NCBI GenBank assembly: GCA_900553605.1
Contig: USDX01000003.1
Coordinates: 75,707 to 139,706 of the forward strand
Source of the DNA: an uncultured Eggerthella sp.
GTDB taxonomy: Bacteria > Actinomycetota > Coriobacteriia > Coriobacteriales > Eggerthellaceae
Direction: 5' to 3'
DNA: 64,000 bases
The translations under genes were made by a program, and so were the position numbers. Positions 35,198 through 44,232 of the stretch are shown piece by piece. The notes under the pieces were generated by a model. That model made no database searches, was not told the DNA's origin, and saw nothing but the letters and a program-made list of their open reading frames with translations. Every line of letters starts with the position of its first letter. Position 1 is the stretch's first letter.

Positions 35198-35728
35198 TTA
35201 GTTGGCGTTCTCGATTTCGATGGTTTCGATAACGTCACCTACACGGAGCTGACCAACAACGTCAAGGCCTTCCACCGTCTGGCCGAATACCGTGTAGCCG
35301 GAATCCAAGAACGGCTGAGCACCGAGGCACAGATAGAACTGAGAGCCCGCAGAGTTCGGATCCTGGGAGCGGGCCATGGCCAGCGTGCCATCAAGGTGCT
35401 TGTTGTTGGGGTTGGTGGTGTACTCTTCGTGAATGGTGTAGCCCGGGCCACCGGTGCCAAGACGAGCAAAGGGATTGCCCTCCGCTGCCTTTACCTGCTC
35501 GGAGTCGAGTTCACGCGTGTTGGGGCAACCGCCCTGGATTACAAATCCGGGAACATAGCGGTGGAACTTAAGGTCGTCGTAGAAACCCTTCTGAGCGAGT
35601 TCCACAAAATTGCCCACATGGATGGGAGCATCGTTACCAGCAAGCTCGACGCGAATGTCGCCCTTGGAGGTTTTGATTACTGCAACCTCATTGCCATTGG
35701 GCTGGTATTTAGGTGTGTACAAAGCCAT
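35198..35728 (-). CDS. Cyclophilin-type peptidyl-prolyl isomerase
   Basis: A 176 aa cytoplasmic PPIase without a signal peptide. Family residues include FHRYVPGFVIQGG with the catalytic Arg, GTLAMARSQDPNSAGSQFYL, and the substrate-pocket QPFLDSGYTVFG. It accelerates proline isomerisation in folding. It precedes the TPR gene on the same strand and follows the tRNA-Arg gene by 34 bp. Confidence 0.93.
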   Translation of the reverse strand: MALYTPKYQPNGNEVAVIKTSKGDIRVELAGNDAPIHVGNFVELAQKGFYDDLKFHRYVPGFVIQGGCPNTRELDSEQVKAAEGNPFARLGTGGPGYTIHEEYTTNPNNKHLDGTLAMARSQDPNSAGSQFYLCLGAQPFLDSGYTVFGQTVEGLDVVGQLRVGDVIETIEIENAN

Positions 35729-35762
35729 GGTTTCCCCTAACTGCTTCGTGTTTCAAAAATAA

Positions 35763-35838
35763 TGGTGCCCTCTACAGGATTCGAACCTGCGGCTTTCTGC
35801 TCCGGAGGCAGACGCTCTATCCCCTGAGCTAAGAGGGC
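35763..35838 (-). tRNA. tRNA-Arg (CCG)
   Basis: A 76-nt minus-strand cloverleaf. The acceptor GCCCTCT pairs with AGAGGGC, the D-arm contains AGCTCAGGGGATAGAGC, and the anticodon loop CTCCGGA gives CCG. The T-arm reads CAGGTTCGAATCCTG, and CCA is encoded. A TATAAT hexamer lies about 15 bp upstream on the minus strand, with no good -35 partner. Confidence 0.95.
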
Positions 35839-35911
35839 CCAAGTGCTCATATTATACGTTATGATTTACAACATTCTTATTTCCCCACGAAAACCAAAGG
35901 ATGAGACCATA

Positions 35912-37222
35912 ATGCGCATCGAGATCACCGGTATGACCTATGGAGCAAACGCGGTTGGACGCGCCGATGACGGTAAAGTGATGTTCGTCGCCGGCGGCGC
36001 ACCGGGCGACGTGGTCGAAGTCGAAACCACCCGCGAAACCAAGGGTTTCCGCGAAGGGTCTATTACTGAGTTCTACGAAAAGGGAGCTGCCCGCGTTGAG
36101 GCGCCCTGCCCCTTTGCTGCCGTATGCGGCGGATGCCCCTGGATGCACCTGTCTTACGAATCCCAATTGCAGGCAAAGCGCGCCAGCGTAGTAAGCCAGC
36201 TCTCAAAAATCGGCGGCATACCGCGAGATCGCGCCGAAGAATTAGTGGGCGAATGCGTAGGGTCCAAACGTCAGCTGGGCTACCGCAATAAACTTGAGCT
36301 CGCAGGCGGACGCGATGAACGCGGTTTGTTCATGCTCGGCTTCCACGAGCGAGGAGGCAAGCTTGCAGCAGCGCCCAAAACCTGCCTTTTGGCCGCAAAG
36401 GGAATCGAAAAAGCACCGGGGGCACTGCGCGGAGCCCTTTCTTACCTGCAGGGACACGACGATCTGGGCATTTTCCGCATCGGCGTGCGACGCAGCGTGC
36501 GAACCAAAGATACCGAAATCGCGCTTTGGACGAACCCTTCGGCATTTCCTCGAAAAGCCGCAGCGGACACCCTTTCCAGCGCGTTGAAATGCACCAGCAT
36601 CGTACGCGTAATCGCCGACCCCGGCAAAGCTCGCAAGATCAAAAAGGTTGAAGCGCTGTACGGAAAGGGGCACTGGAGCGAAGATCTGGCAGGAAACACC
36701 TACCGCATCAGCGCTCCGAGCTTCTTCCAGGTAAACACAGCCCAAGCGGAAAAGATGATCCAGTTGGTGCTCGACGGGCTGGAAGTTGGCCCCTCTTCGG
36801 TTGTTGCCGACCTATACTGCGGCGCAGGCACTTTCACGCTGCCACTGGCGCAACGCGCCGACTATGTGTTCGCCGTCGAATCTGCGGCTTCTTCCGTACG
36901 CGATCTTCGTCGCAATATGGAAGGGATCGACGGCGAAATCGAAGTTATCGGCGGAGACAGCGCCCGCGAGCTGCCCACCCTGGGACATCTTGACGCCCTT
37001 GTGGTAGACCCACCGCGCGCCGGCCTTGCCAAAGGAGTTACCGAAAGCATCGCCGCATCGAAAGCCGAACGCGTAGCCTACGTCAGCTGCGACCCCGCCA
37101 CCTGGGCACGAGACATAGCCCGCTTTAACGAAGCAGGATATGAACTGGTACGTGCAACACCGGTAGACCTGTTCCCTCAGACCTTCCATGTGGAGACGGT
37201 AAGCATCCTGAAGCGCAAATAA
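35912..37222 (+). CDS. rlmD: TRAM-domain 23S rRNA (uracil-5-)-methyltransferase (RlmD/RumA-like)
   Basis: A 436 aa RNA m5U methyltransferase. An N-terminal TRAM beta-barrel (about 1-60) is followed by a cluster motif with Cys residues in CPFAAVCGGCPWMH and a later Cys in KTCLLA. The C-terminal Rossmann domain has VVADLYCGAGTFTLPLA for SAM and the catalytic Cys in YVSCDPATWARD. ATG at 35912 with AAAGGATGAG upstream is chosen, 69 bp inside the frame. RlmCD, RlmD and TrmA are hard to tell apart, so the symbol is tentative. Confidence 0.8.
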   Translation: MRIEITGMTYGANAVGRADDGKVMFVAGGAPGDVVEVETTRETKGFREGSITEFYEKGAARVEAPCPFAAVCGGCPWMHLSYESQLQAKRASVVSQLSKIGGIPRDRAEELVGECVGSKRQLGYRNKLELAGGRDERGLFMLGFHERGGKLAAAPKTCLLAAKGIEKAPGALRGALSYLQGHDDLGIFRIGVRRSVRTKDTEIALWTNPSAFPRKAAADTLSSALKCTSIVRVIADPGKARKIKKVEALYGKGHWSEDLAGNTYRISAPSFFQVNTAQAEKMIQLVLDGLEVGPSSVVADLYCGAGTFTLPLAQRADYVFAVESAASSVRDLRRNMEGIDGEIEVIGGDSARELPTLGHLDALVVDPPRAGLAKGVTESIAASKAERVAYVSCDPATWARDIARFNEAGYELVRATPVDLFPQTFHVETVSILKRK

Positions 37223-37308
37223 GCATCAAAACCTGCATAACGAGATGACGCTACGCAGGTTCGAAAGCACAGGAATACTTCTGCCTATGGGGCGAAGCAC
37301 CATAACGC

Positions 37309-37343
37309 AAAAAGGGCCCGGAACGAATCTTCGTTCCGGGCCC
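37309..37343 (-). terminator. Terminator downstream of rsfS
   Basis: GGGCCCGGAACGAA (37314-37327) and TTCGTTCCGGGCCC (37330-37343) form a perfect 14 bp stem. On the minus strand it is followed by TTTTTGC. It likely ends the obg-to-rsfS transcript, about 180 bp after rsfS, and may also stop the convergent methyltransferase transcript. Confidence 0.85.
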
Positions 37344-37521
37344 AGCATTTGCTCATCAGGGACTCAGTTCGGTAACGCGGACTTTTATAATCTGCAGTTG
37401 CGAGCTCCAGGGATTATCGACGCATCGATGCCCCAATGCAGAACTTACAGCATTGCCTCCGCACAGCGCAAACCGCGTTAAACAACACTGCGCAACCCGA
37501 AAAGCCATGAGGCCATACGCT

Positions 37522-37950
37522 TTAGCTACGCGCTTCCTTCACATGCCCGACCAGCTTAGCAATACGCTCACTGTATTCAGGATGTTCAATGCCTGCTTCG
37601 GCGATGTCGATGATAGGCGCGTCACCCCACAGGGTTTCCAGACGATAGAAATCGCGAGATTCGGGCTGGAACACATCCACTACAAACTCGCCGTAATCGA
37701 GAAGCTCCCAAGAATGATCGTTGGTCTGCTCGCGGGAAATAGGCTTCACGCCGCCCTCGATACGTACTTTTTCCTCGATGTTGTCGAGGATGGCCTCAAC
37801 CTGGGGAGTGTTGGCGCCCGTTGCGATAACGAAATAATCGGTGACGTCCACCAAGTCGCCAACCTTGATAACCATGATGTCGGTTGCCTTGCGCTCGTCT
37901 GCTGCACGTGCAGCAATCAGCGCGCATTCACGAGAAGATGTTTCTTCCAC
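37522..37950 (-). CDS. rsfS: Ribosome silencing factor RsfS
   Basis: A 142 aa RsfS/Iojap-family protein that binds L14 and blocks subunit joining in starved cells. Core signatures are RKATDIMVIKVGDLVDVTDYF, IATGAN and the later WELLDYGEFVVDVFQPESRDFY. It ends the nadD-yqeK-rsfS string; this gene order is common in Gram-positive genomes. Confidence 0.93.
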   Translation of the reverse strand: MEETSSRECALIAARAADERKATDIMVIKVGDLVDVTDYFVIATGANTPQVEAILDNIEEKVRIEGGVKPISREQTNDHSWELLDYGEFVVDVFQPESRDFYRLETLWGDAPIIDIAEAGIEHPEYSERIAKLVGHVKEARS

Positions 37951-37962
37951 TTATATTCTCCT

Positions 37963-38658
37963 TTATTGTTCTTGAGGCTTGGCACCGTTGTACCAGTTCC
38001 AAACCGTGACAGAATCATAACTGATAGGCTTGCCGGCACGAACCAGATAGGACATGCCTTCTTTCAGCACTGCATAGAACAGCTCTTCCAGGCTCATGGT
38101 GCCAATCTGCTTATACAGGCGCTTGTATTCGGCTACGTCATGCGTGGGCTCGATCTTGTCAGCAACAAACACGATCATATCAAGAGGCGCCATGCTTGGA
38201 GCGCCGACCGTATGCCTCTCAATTGCCTGAAATACTTCCTCCCCGAAACAAGGGAAATCACGCCGCAGCACTGCCGCTGCTGTAGGCCCATGCAATACCC
38301 AGGGCATGCCGTTTACCACATCGGGACTTACCTTCAAATCGAAATCCGCAATGCGCTGCTGCAACTGAGCGCGAAGAAGCGCTTTGTCCCAATCGTGCAG
38401 CAAGCCGGCCATGCGGGCGATATGACCGTCGTAGCCATAAGCACGTGCGAGCTTTCGAGCCGTTTTCGCTACCGATATGCTATGTACATACCGCGAAGGG
38501 TTCACACGCTGCATAAGCAAGCCCTTCATGTGCTTGTACGACTGCGAGCTAAACGGCTTTTCCCCATCGAAGCCTTCAGCGCCAGTAGGCTGATAGGCAA
38601 ACTCCGAGAGCTCTTCTCTGGTAGGCTCTGCCACCTGCGCTTTCTTCTTCTTAGCCAT
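37963..38658 (-). CDS. yqeK: HD-domain diadenosine tetraphosphatase YqeK
   Basis: A 231 aa HD hydrolase. Metal ligands appear in SRYVHSISVAKTARKLA, the HD pair in GLLHDWDKA, and a later His-rich helix GMPWVLHGPTAA. YqeK enzymes split Ap4A symmetrically to ADP. The first ~45 residues are a charged extension. It overlaps nadD by 8 bp and lies 12 bp before rsfS, so these three are co-expressed. Confidence 0.9.
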   Translation of the reverse strand: MAKKKKAQVAEPTREELSEFAYQPTGAEGFDGEKPFSSQSYKHMKGLLMQRVNPSRYVHSISVAKTARKLARAYGYDGHIARMAGLLHDWDKALLRAQLQQRIADFDLKVSPDVVNGMPWVLHGPTAAAVLRRDFPCFGEEVFQAIERHTVGAPSMAPLDMIVFVADKIEPTHDVAEYKRLYKQIGTMSLEELFYAVLKEGMSYLVRAGKPISYDSVTVWNWYNGAKPQEQ

Positions 38659-39382
38659 GTTCCACTCCCTCGCGATAGAACTCGTGTTCCATCACGTGAT
38701 CGACTACAACCTGCGGCGTAAGATAGCGGATCGATTTTCCTTCCGCCAGGCGACGCCGCAATTCGCTTGATGATATTTCCAATGCTTCAATGGTAACGAA
38801 AGAAATAGAGATGCCTTTCGCTGCTTCCACAATCTGCGCGCGCTTTTCATCGGAAAGCTCGTAGCCTGGACGATCGACCCCTACAAATTTTGCAAGGGAC
38901 CCCATTTCGTCCGAACCGCGCCACTTTGAAACCGTCGCTATAGCATCGGCCCCCGCCAAAAAATACAGCTCGACATTGGGCGGAAAATGGCCACGGAGCG
39001 TTCGAAGGGTATCGATGGTGTAGGTATCGCCACCACGCGCAATTTCAATATCGCTCACATCGAAATACGGGTTATCGGCAATAGCGGCACGGCACATAGC
39101 CAAACGGTCTCTTGCAGGGGCAATTCGTTGCCCGCGCTTGAAGACCGGATTCCCCGTGGGGATGAACAGGATGACATCAAGACCCAAATCTTCTCGCGCT
39201 TGCTCGGCGCAAGCCAAATGCCCGTTATGGATAGGATCGAAGGTGCCGCCCATAATCCCTAAACGACAGGGCTTGCCGTCTTTCCCGAAATCATCGAAGC
39301 GTTCGCAGATATGCGGCTCTTTGTAGCCCGCTTCCTGCGCACGCATTTTGCGCACGGTTTCGATAACATCGATAGCACTCAT
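38651..39382 (-). CDS. nadD: Nicotinate-nucleotide adenylyltransferase
   Basis: A 243 aa nucleotidyltransferase making deamido-NAD. The active-site motif GIMGGTFDPIHNGHLA starts only at about residue 42, so the protein has an unusual N-terminal extension rich in charged residues. The C-terminal ISSSELRRRLAEGKSIRYLTP is the family's nucleotide-binding loop. AAGGGAG precedes the ATG at 39382. No better internal start before GIMGG is seen. It lies 1 bp after proA. Confidence 0.93.
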   Translation of the reverse strand: MSAIDVIETVRKMRAQEAGYKEPHICERFDDFGKDGKPCRLGIMGGTFDPIHNGHLACAEQAREDLGLDVILFIPTGNPVFKRGQRIAPARDRLAMCRAAIADNPYFDVSDIEIARGGDTYTIDTLRTLRGHFPPNVELYFLAGADAIATVSKWRGSDEMGSLAKFVGVDRPGYELSDEKRAQIVEAAKGISISFVTIEALEISSSELRRRLAEGKSIRYLTPQVVVDHVMEHEFYREGVEHG

Positions 39383-39383
39383 G

Positions 39384-40670
39384 CTACTCCCTTACCTGGC
39401 CTGTTCCATTCACCAGGTATTTCGTGCTGGTAAGCGCCTCGAGCGCAAACGGGCCACGCACGTGCAATTTCTGAGTTGAGATACCTATTTCCGCACCAAG
39501 GCCAAATTCCCCACCATCGGTAAAGCGAGTTGAAGCATTGGCATATACAGCAGCAGCATCAACCCCCTGCTGGAAAACCGTAATGGCTTCTTCGCTCGAG
39601 GCAACAATGCACTCGGAGTGATTGGTGCCATAGCGGTTGATATGGGCAACGGCTTCATCCACCCCGCCCTCAACAACGTGGATGCTGATTTCCAGGGCAA
39701 GATACTCACGACCCCAGTCTTCTTCGGTGGCATCAACGAAGAACTGAGAGAGTTCAGCGTGGCCTTCGGCAACAGTTGCCTGCACTGCCGCACGAACCGC
39801 CTCGTCGCCGTGGATCAATACGTTTGCCTGGGCCAAATCGAGCAGCAAGCCAGGAAGGAATTCCTGAGCGATGGAAGCATCCACCAACACCGATTCGCAT
39901 GCGTTGCATACGCCGGTGCGCTGAGTCTTTGCGTTCAGGATTATCTTTCGCGCCATAGCGAAATCAGCCGATTCGTGCACATAGACATGGCAGTTGCCGA
40001 CGCCCGTTTCGATAACCGGCACTATTGCATGCTCCACGCAATGCTGAATAAGACCAGCACCGCCGCGAGGAATGAGCACGTCGACCAAGCCGCGAAGACG
40101 CAGCAGGGTATCGGTCTCCGCGCGATCGGTTGATTCAATGGCAACTACCGCATCTGCAGGCAATCCAACACTTTCAATGGCAACGCGCAGAACCTGCGCA
40201 ATTGCCAGATTTGAGTGAACCGCCATAGATCCGCCGCGCAGCACGCAGGCGTTGCCAGATTTCACACAGATACCCGCAGCATCAGCGGTTACATTGGGGC
40301 GCGCCTCGTACACCATAGCCACCACGCCCAACGGCACGGAAACCTTTCGGATAAGCAAGCCGTTTTCGAGTGTTCGCTGCTCAAGGACCTTGCCCGCAGG
40401 GTCGTCAAGCGAAGCAAGGCTTTCAAGGGCAGATGCCATGCCCTCGATGCGGCCCTCGTCCAAAAACAGGCGATCGATCAACGATTCCTTCGTTCCTGCC
40501 TTTCGGGCCTCAGCGCAATCGACTGCGTTTTCCGCGCAGATAAGCGCTGCGTCTTTGCGAAGGGCAGCCGCCATTGCAAACAGCGCCTTGTTCTTCAGCT
40601 CGGTAGAGGCTTTCGCCATAGCAGCGCTGGCAGCCTTGGCCCTCTGCGCCGCAACTTGTGCTTCACTCAT
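39384..40670 (-). CDS. proA: Gamma-glutamyl phosphate reductase
   Basis: A 428 aa NADPH-dependent enzyme of proline synthesis, reducing glutamyl-5-phosphate to the semialdehyde. The catalytic Cys lies in TQRTGVCNACESVLV. Other family motifs are MVYEARPNVTADAAGICVKSGN and the C-terminal GEFGLGAEIGISTQKLHVRG. It overlaps proB by 4 bp. Confidence 0.96.
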   Translation of the reverse strand: MSEAQVAAQRAKAASAAMAKASTELKNKALFAMAAALRKDAALICAENAVDCAEARKAGTKESLIDRLFLDEGRIEGMASALESLASLDDPAGKVLEQRTLENGLLIRKVSVPLGVVAMVYEARPNVTADAAGICVKSGNACVLRGGSMAVHSNLAIAQVLRVAIESVGLPADAVVAIESTDRAETDTLLRLRGLVDVLIPRGGAGLIQHCVEHAIVPVIETGVGNCHVYVHESADFAMARKIILNAKTQRTGVCNACESVLVDASIAQEFLPGLLLDLAQANVLIHGDEAVRAAVQATVAEGHAELSQFFVDATEEDWGREYLALEISIHVVEGGVDEAVAHINRYGTNHSECIVASSEEAITVFQQGVDAAAVYANASTRFTDGGEFGLGAEIGISTQKLHVRGPFALEALTSTKYLVNGTGQVRE

Positions 40671-41791
40671 TCGAACACCACCAATTCATCGCGATGGACT
40701 GCGGGCTTATCGCTCAAATTTACGAGCAATTCGTTGCCGCGAATTTCCCTCTGGGAACGGCCTCGGGCAAGACTTACTTCAGAAGAGGGAGCGTTTACCC
40801 TACCACGGGCAAACAAGTGCCCCTCCTGATCCTTGATATCGACAATATCCCCGCGGAAGAACGAACCCTCCACGCTGGTAATGCCCACAGATAAGAGCGA
40901 CGAGCCGGTATCTACCAAGGCGCGCTTGGCTCCATCGTCTACCACCAAAACACCCTTGGCAGTGTCGCCGAGGGCAATCCAGAGCTTACGCGGGGAAATA
41001 TCATGCGCTTTGTTGCGGGCAACGAAGTAGGTGCCCACCGACTCGCCATGAGCAAGCTGGATTAAGCTGCCCTGGCGGCGCCCATGGCAGATAACCATTG
41101 GGATGCCCGCAAGCATAAGCACGCGAGCAGCGCGGATCTTGGTGATCATGCCGCCGCTGCCCACCTTCGATGTAACACCCCCCGCCGAAGCCATCAGTTC
41201 AGGGGTAATGCGCTCAACGAGGGGGATAAGCGTAGCCGTTGGATCGATAGTGGGGTTGGCGGTATACAGGCCTTCGATATCGGAGAAGATAACGCACATA
41301 TCGGCCTGCACCAAGCAAGAGACGAGGGCGGCAAGCGTGTCGTTGTCGCCAAAGCGAATCTGCTCAACCGATACCGTGTCGTTTTCGTTGATGATGGGCA
41401 CGACGTCGAAATCGATCAAGCGTTCTAAGGTGTCACGCGCATGCAGATAGGCATTTCGCTGCGCCGTAGAGTGTCGCGTGATAAGCACGCATGAGGTGAG
41501 CACATCGTAGCGCGAGAATGCTTCTGCGTACGTTGCCATAAGCGCATTCTGCCCCACCGAAGCCGCCGCCTGAAGCGAAGGCATGTCGGTCGGGCGCTCT
41601 TCGATGCCCAATGCCTCCAAGCCACATGCAATTGCGGCGCTGGAAACAATAAGGGGGCTCCATCCCATCTGACGCAAAGCATGGACCTGAGCGGCAAGGC
41701 CATCGAAGTATGCACGATCGAGCTTGCCTTGCTCGTTTACCAAGGTTGACGAACCGATCTTGATTACTATGACCTTCTTGCCGTTTCTCAT
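40667..41791 (-). CDS. proB: Glutamate 5-kinase
   Basis: A 374 aa enzyme with an N-terminal amino-acid-kinase domain (VIVIKIGSSTLV, NENDTVSVEQIRFGDNDTLAA, VGSGGMITKIRAA) and a C-terminal PUA domain (about 275-365). It makes glutamyl-5-phosphate, the first and usually proline-inhibited step. It lies 3 bp after obg and overlaps proA by 4 bp, so obg-proB-proA-nadD-yqeK-rsfS look like one transcription unit. Confidence 0.96.
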   Translation of the reverse strand: MRNGKKVIVIKIGSSTLVNEQGKLDRAYFDGLAAQVHALRQMGWSPLIVSSAAIACGLEALGIEERPTDMPSLQAAASVGQNALMATYAEAFSRYDVLTSCVLITRHSTAQRNAYLHARDTLERLIDFDVVPIINENDTVSVEQIRFGDNDTLAALVSCLVQADMCVIFSDIEGLYTANPTIDPTATLIPLVERITPELMASAGGVTSKVGSGGMITKIRAARVLMLAGIPMVICHGRRQGSLIQLAHGESVGTYFVARNKAHDISPRKLWIALGDTAKGVLVVDDGAKRALVDTGSSLLSVGITSVEGSFFRGDIVDIKDQEGHLFARGRVNAPSSEVSLARGRSQREIRGNELLVNLSDKPAVHRDELVVFE

Positions 41792-41794
41792 GCT

Positions 41795-43189
41795 TTAGAT
41801 GTCCATTCCCTCGAAATCATCTTCGCGCATACGTGCCGACTCAAACTCAAATGCACATTCCAAAATGCGAATCTCATCGCCGTCGCACGCCCCCGCAGCC
41901 TCAAGAGCCTCATCGAGCTTCAAACGCTTGAAGCGATGCTGCAGGAACGTAACAGCTTCATCGTTTTCCCAGTCGGTCTGGATAACCATGCGCTCAATCT
42001 GCTTTCCGGTAACACGGAACACGCCCTCGGAAAGCTTGGTAACCTTGAACTTCTTATCTTTCGCATCGCGACGATGCTGCCAGATCTGGTCGAAATGCTC
42101 TTGACCCTCCATGGCCTTGCGCTGAGCTTCGCGGAGCTCGGCGACGCGAGCACCGGTAGCCTTCATCAGGGCATCTACGCCTTTGCCCGTAACAGCACTG
42201 GTGAAGAACACCTTAGGGTTCAACGGGCTTTCAGCATATTCATTGCCGCCGGCGCGCTCAATGGAATCGCGGCGTACCTCTTCTTCAAGACGGCGAGCGG
42301 CGTCTTCCACGCCAGGCGCATCTACCTTATTGCCAACCACGATACAAGGACGATCCGCCAACTCAGGCAGATAAGCCTTCAGCTCATTGTTGATAATGCG
42401 GTAATCTTCCACCGGGTCGCGGCCCTCATACCCACCGGTAAGGTCGATAACGTGAAGGATGATTGCGCAGCGTTCCACGTGACGAAGGAATTCGTGGCCC
42501 AGACCCTTCCCCTCGTGTGCGCCTTCAATAAGACCAGGAACGTCTGCCACAACATAGTTATACTCGTCGGCTTTCACCACGCCCAAATTAGGCACAAGCG
42601 TAGTGAAGGGATAATCGGCGATTTTCGGCTTGGCGGCAGACATGCGTGCGATGAGCGAAGATTTGCCAGCGGAAGGAACGCCCACCAAGGCAGCATCCGC
42701 CATGAGTTTCATTTCAAGCTCAACCCAGCATTCTTCCGCAGGAACACCAAGCTCTGCAAAAGCAGGGGCGCGACGCGTTGACGTGACGAAGTGGGTATTG
42801 CCGCGACCGCCAATGCCACCGCGAGCAGCAATAATGCGCTCGCCATCATGGGTAAGGTCGGCAATAACCTCACCGGTTTCCTTGGTTTCATCGTTGTATT
42901 CACGCACGATAGTGCCAACGGGAACCTTGAGAACAAGGTCTTCACCATTGGCGCCGTTCATCTTGGAACCCTTACCATGGGTACCGCGCGTTGCTTTGAA
43001 ATGATGTTTGAAGCGATAGTCGATCAGCGAGGAAACGCGGGAATCGGCTTCAAGCACGATATCGCCGCCCTTGCCGCCGTCGCCGCCGTCGGGGCCGCCC
43101 TTCGGGACGTGCGCCTCACGACGAAACGACATACAGCCCGCGCCGCCGTCGCCTGCTTTAAGAAATATGCGAACCTTGTCTGTAAACAT
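41795..43189 (-). CDS. obg: GTPase Obg
   Basis: A 464 aa essential GTPase of ribosome assembly and stress control. The glycine-rich Obg fold covers residues about 1-158 (DGGAGCMSFRREAHVPKGGP, RGGIGGRGNTHF). The G domain has GVPSAGKSSL (G1), DVPGLIEGAHEGKGLGHEFL (G3) and VGNKVD (G4). An OCT domain ends the protein (about 355-440), where EVFRVTGKQIERMV-like residues appear. It follows rpmA with a terminator-like hairpin between. Confidence 0.96.
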   Translation of the reverse strand: MFTDKVRIFLKAGDGGAGCMSFRREAHVPKGGPDGGDGGKGGDIVLEADSRVSSLIDYRFKHHFKATRGTHGKGSKMNGANGEDLVLKVPVGTIVREYNDETKETGEVIADLTHDGERIIAARGGIGGRGNTHFVTSTRRAPAFAELGVPAEECWVELEMKLMADAALVGVPSAGKSSLIARMSAAKPKIADYPFTTLVPNLGVVKADEYNYVVADVPGLIEGAHEGKGLGHEFLRHVERCAIILHVIDLTGGYEGRDPVEDYRIINNELKAYLPELADRPCIVVGNKVDAPGVEDAARRLEEEVRRDSIERAGGNEYAESPLNPKVFFTSAVTGKGVDALMKATGARVAELREAQRKAMEGQEHFDQIWQHRRDAKDKKFKVTKLSEGVFRVTGKQIERMVIQTDWENDEAVTFLQHRFKRLKLDEALEAAGACDGDEIRILECAFEFESARMREDDFEGMDI

Positions 43190-43210
43190 TATCCTTCAAT
43201 TCTAAACGAA

Positions 43211-43237
43211 AAGACCCCCTGCGATGCAGAGGGCCTT
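43211..43237 (-). terminator. Terminator/attenuator between rpmA and obg
   Basis: On the minus strand AAAGGCCCTCTGC pairs imperfectly with GCAGGGGGTCTTT (two internal mismatches) around a 3-nt loop and is followed by TCTTTTC. It lies directly before the obg start, so it likely ends most rplU-rpmA transcripts and lets obg be read at a lower level. Confidence 0.65.
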
Positions 43238-43262
43238 TGTTAAGTCCAGTTTTAGGCGGTAT

Positions 43263-43514
43263 TTATGCCTGAGGACGGACATGCACCTTGCGGCGTGCGC
43301 CCTTGGTATATTCTACCGTACCTTCGCACAGAGCGAACAGGGTGTCGTCCTTGCCGCGACCCACATTCTCACCGGGATGGAAGTGAGTGCCACGCTGACG
43401 AACCAGGATGTTGCCCGCACCGACGAATTCGCCAGCAAAGCGCTTGCAACCAAGGCGCTTAGCCTTCGAATCGCGACCGTTGCGGATGGAACCTTGACCT
43501 TTCTTATGTGCCAT
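43263..43514 (-). CDS. rpmA: 50S ribosomal protein L27
   Basis: An 83 aa ribosomal protein. It begins directly with MAHKKGQGSIRNGRDS, so there is no cleavable N-terminal extension of the Firmicute kind. GAGNILVRQRGTHFHPGENV is diagnostic. It lies 17 bp after rplU, in the usual rplU-rpmA-obg order. Confidence 0.97.
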   Translation of the reverse strand: MAHKKGQGSIRNGRDSKAKRLGCKRFAGEFVGAGNILVRQRGTHFHPGENVGRGKDDTLFALCEGTVEYTKGARRKVHVRPQA

Positions 43515-43531
43515 TAGTATTCCTCCTCTAC

Positions 43532-43837
43532 TTAAGCGATGCTGGTGATCTGAATACGAGTGAGCTGCTGGCGATGACCGCGCAGCTTCTTGTAGTTCTT
43601 GCGCTTCTTGAACTTGAAGACGAGCTGCTTGTCGCCCTTAAACTGCTCAACGATGGTAGCCTCAACCTTGGTCTTGGCAGCCTCTGCAGGATCAGCGATA
43701 ACCTTAGCGCCGTCAACAACCGTGATAGCGGTAAGAGCAACCTTGTCGCCTGCTTCACCTTCGAGCTTTTCGACGTTCAGGCAGTCACCGGTGGATACCT
43801 TGTACTGCTTGCCGCCAGTCTTAACAATAGCGTACAT
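43532..43837 (-). CDS. rplU: 50S ribosomal protein L21
   Basis: A 101 aa protein starting MYAIVKTGGKQYKVS and ending with FKFKKRKNYKKLRGHRQQLT, both diagnostic. ATG at 43837 has AAGGAG 8 nt upstream. The frame opens nine codons earlier without an RBS. A leader hairpin lies about 60 bp upstream. Confidence 0.97.
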   Translation of the reverse strand: MYAIVKTGGKQYKVSTGDCLNVEKLEGEAGDKVALTAITVVDGAKVIADPAEAAKTKVEATIVEQFKGDKQLVFKFKKRKNYKKLRGHRQQLTRIQITSIA

Positions 43838-43896
43838 AATTCTCCTTATTTGAAATAAACGCAAGGCGATAGCTTATCAGCGTGACCGTAGCAAGT

Positions 43897-43917
43897 CAAC
43901 GAAAGCACCTTTCGTTG
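43897..43917 (-). promoter_or_regulatory. Hairpin in the rplU-rpmA leader
   Basis: CAACGAAAG and CTTTCGTTG form a perfect 9 bp stem with a CAC loop, about 60 bp upstream of the L21 start codon. L21 genes often carry autoregulatory leaders. This position fits, but the fold was not compared with a model. Confidence 0.4.
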
Positions 43918-44168
43918 CAACGTATGCACCGTCTCCGCGTATCATCGCACTTATTCCTAAGCTGCACCTTTCGTGCAACCTGTTGAATGATACCAGAAAC
44001 CGCCCGATATGGAAGAACAAACCTAGGTTTCGTGAAGGCGCTCCACAATTGTCCAACAAGAGAAAGACCCTTCCCGTCGCATTCTCCCTCTCGCCCCGCC
44101 CGCCCCTTGCTGAACCAATGGTCTCAACCGCCTACAGATAATTGTTAGTATTTTTATACCATTTGCTC

Positions 44169-44196
44169 TCACCTGAGCCTCTATAGGTGATATGAT
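44169..44196 (+). promoter_or_regulatory. cydA promoter with overlapping operator
   Basis: An extended -10 TGATATGAT (hexamer 44191-44196) directly follows the inverted repeat TCACCT-N10-AGGTGA (44169-44190). There is no good -35, which suggests activator help or dependence on the extended -10. A bound dimer would cover the -10/-35 spacer, a repression geometry. The regulator is unknown. Confidence 0.55.
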
Positions 44197-44212
44197 GGTT
44201 TTGTGTAGAAGA

Positions 44213-44232
44213 ACAGCCTCTTAATGGGCTGT
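44213..44232 (+). promoter_or_regulatory. Hairpin in the cydA leader
   Basis: ACAGCC and GGCTGT pair around an 8-nt loop, ending 6 nt before the AAGGAGGT ribosome-binding site of cydA. It may stabilise the 5' end or tune initiation. Confidence 0.35.
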
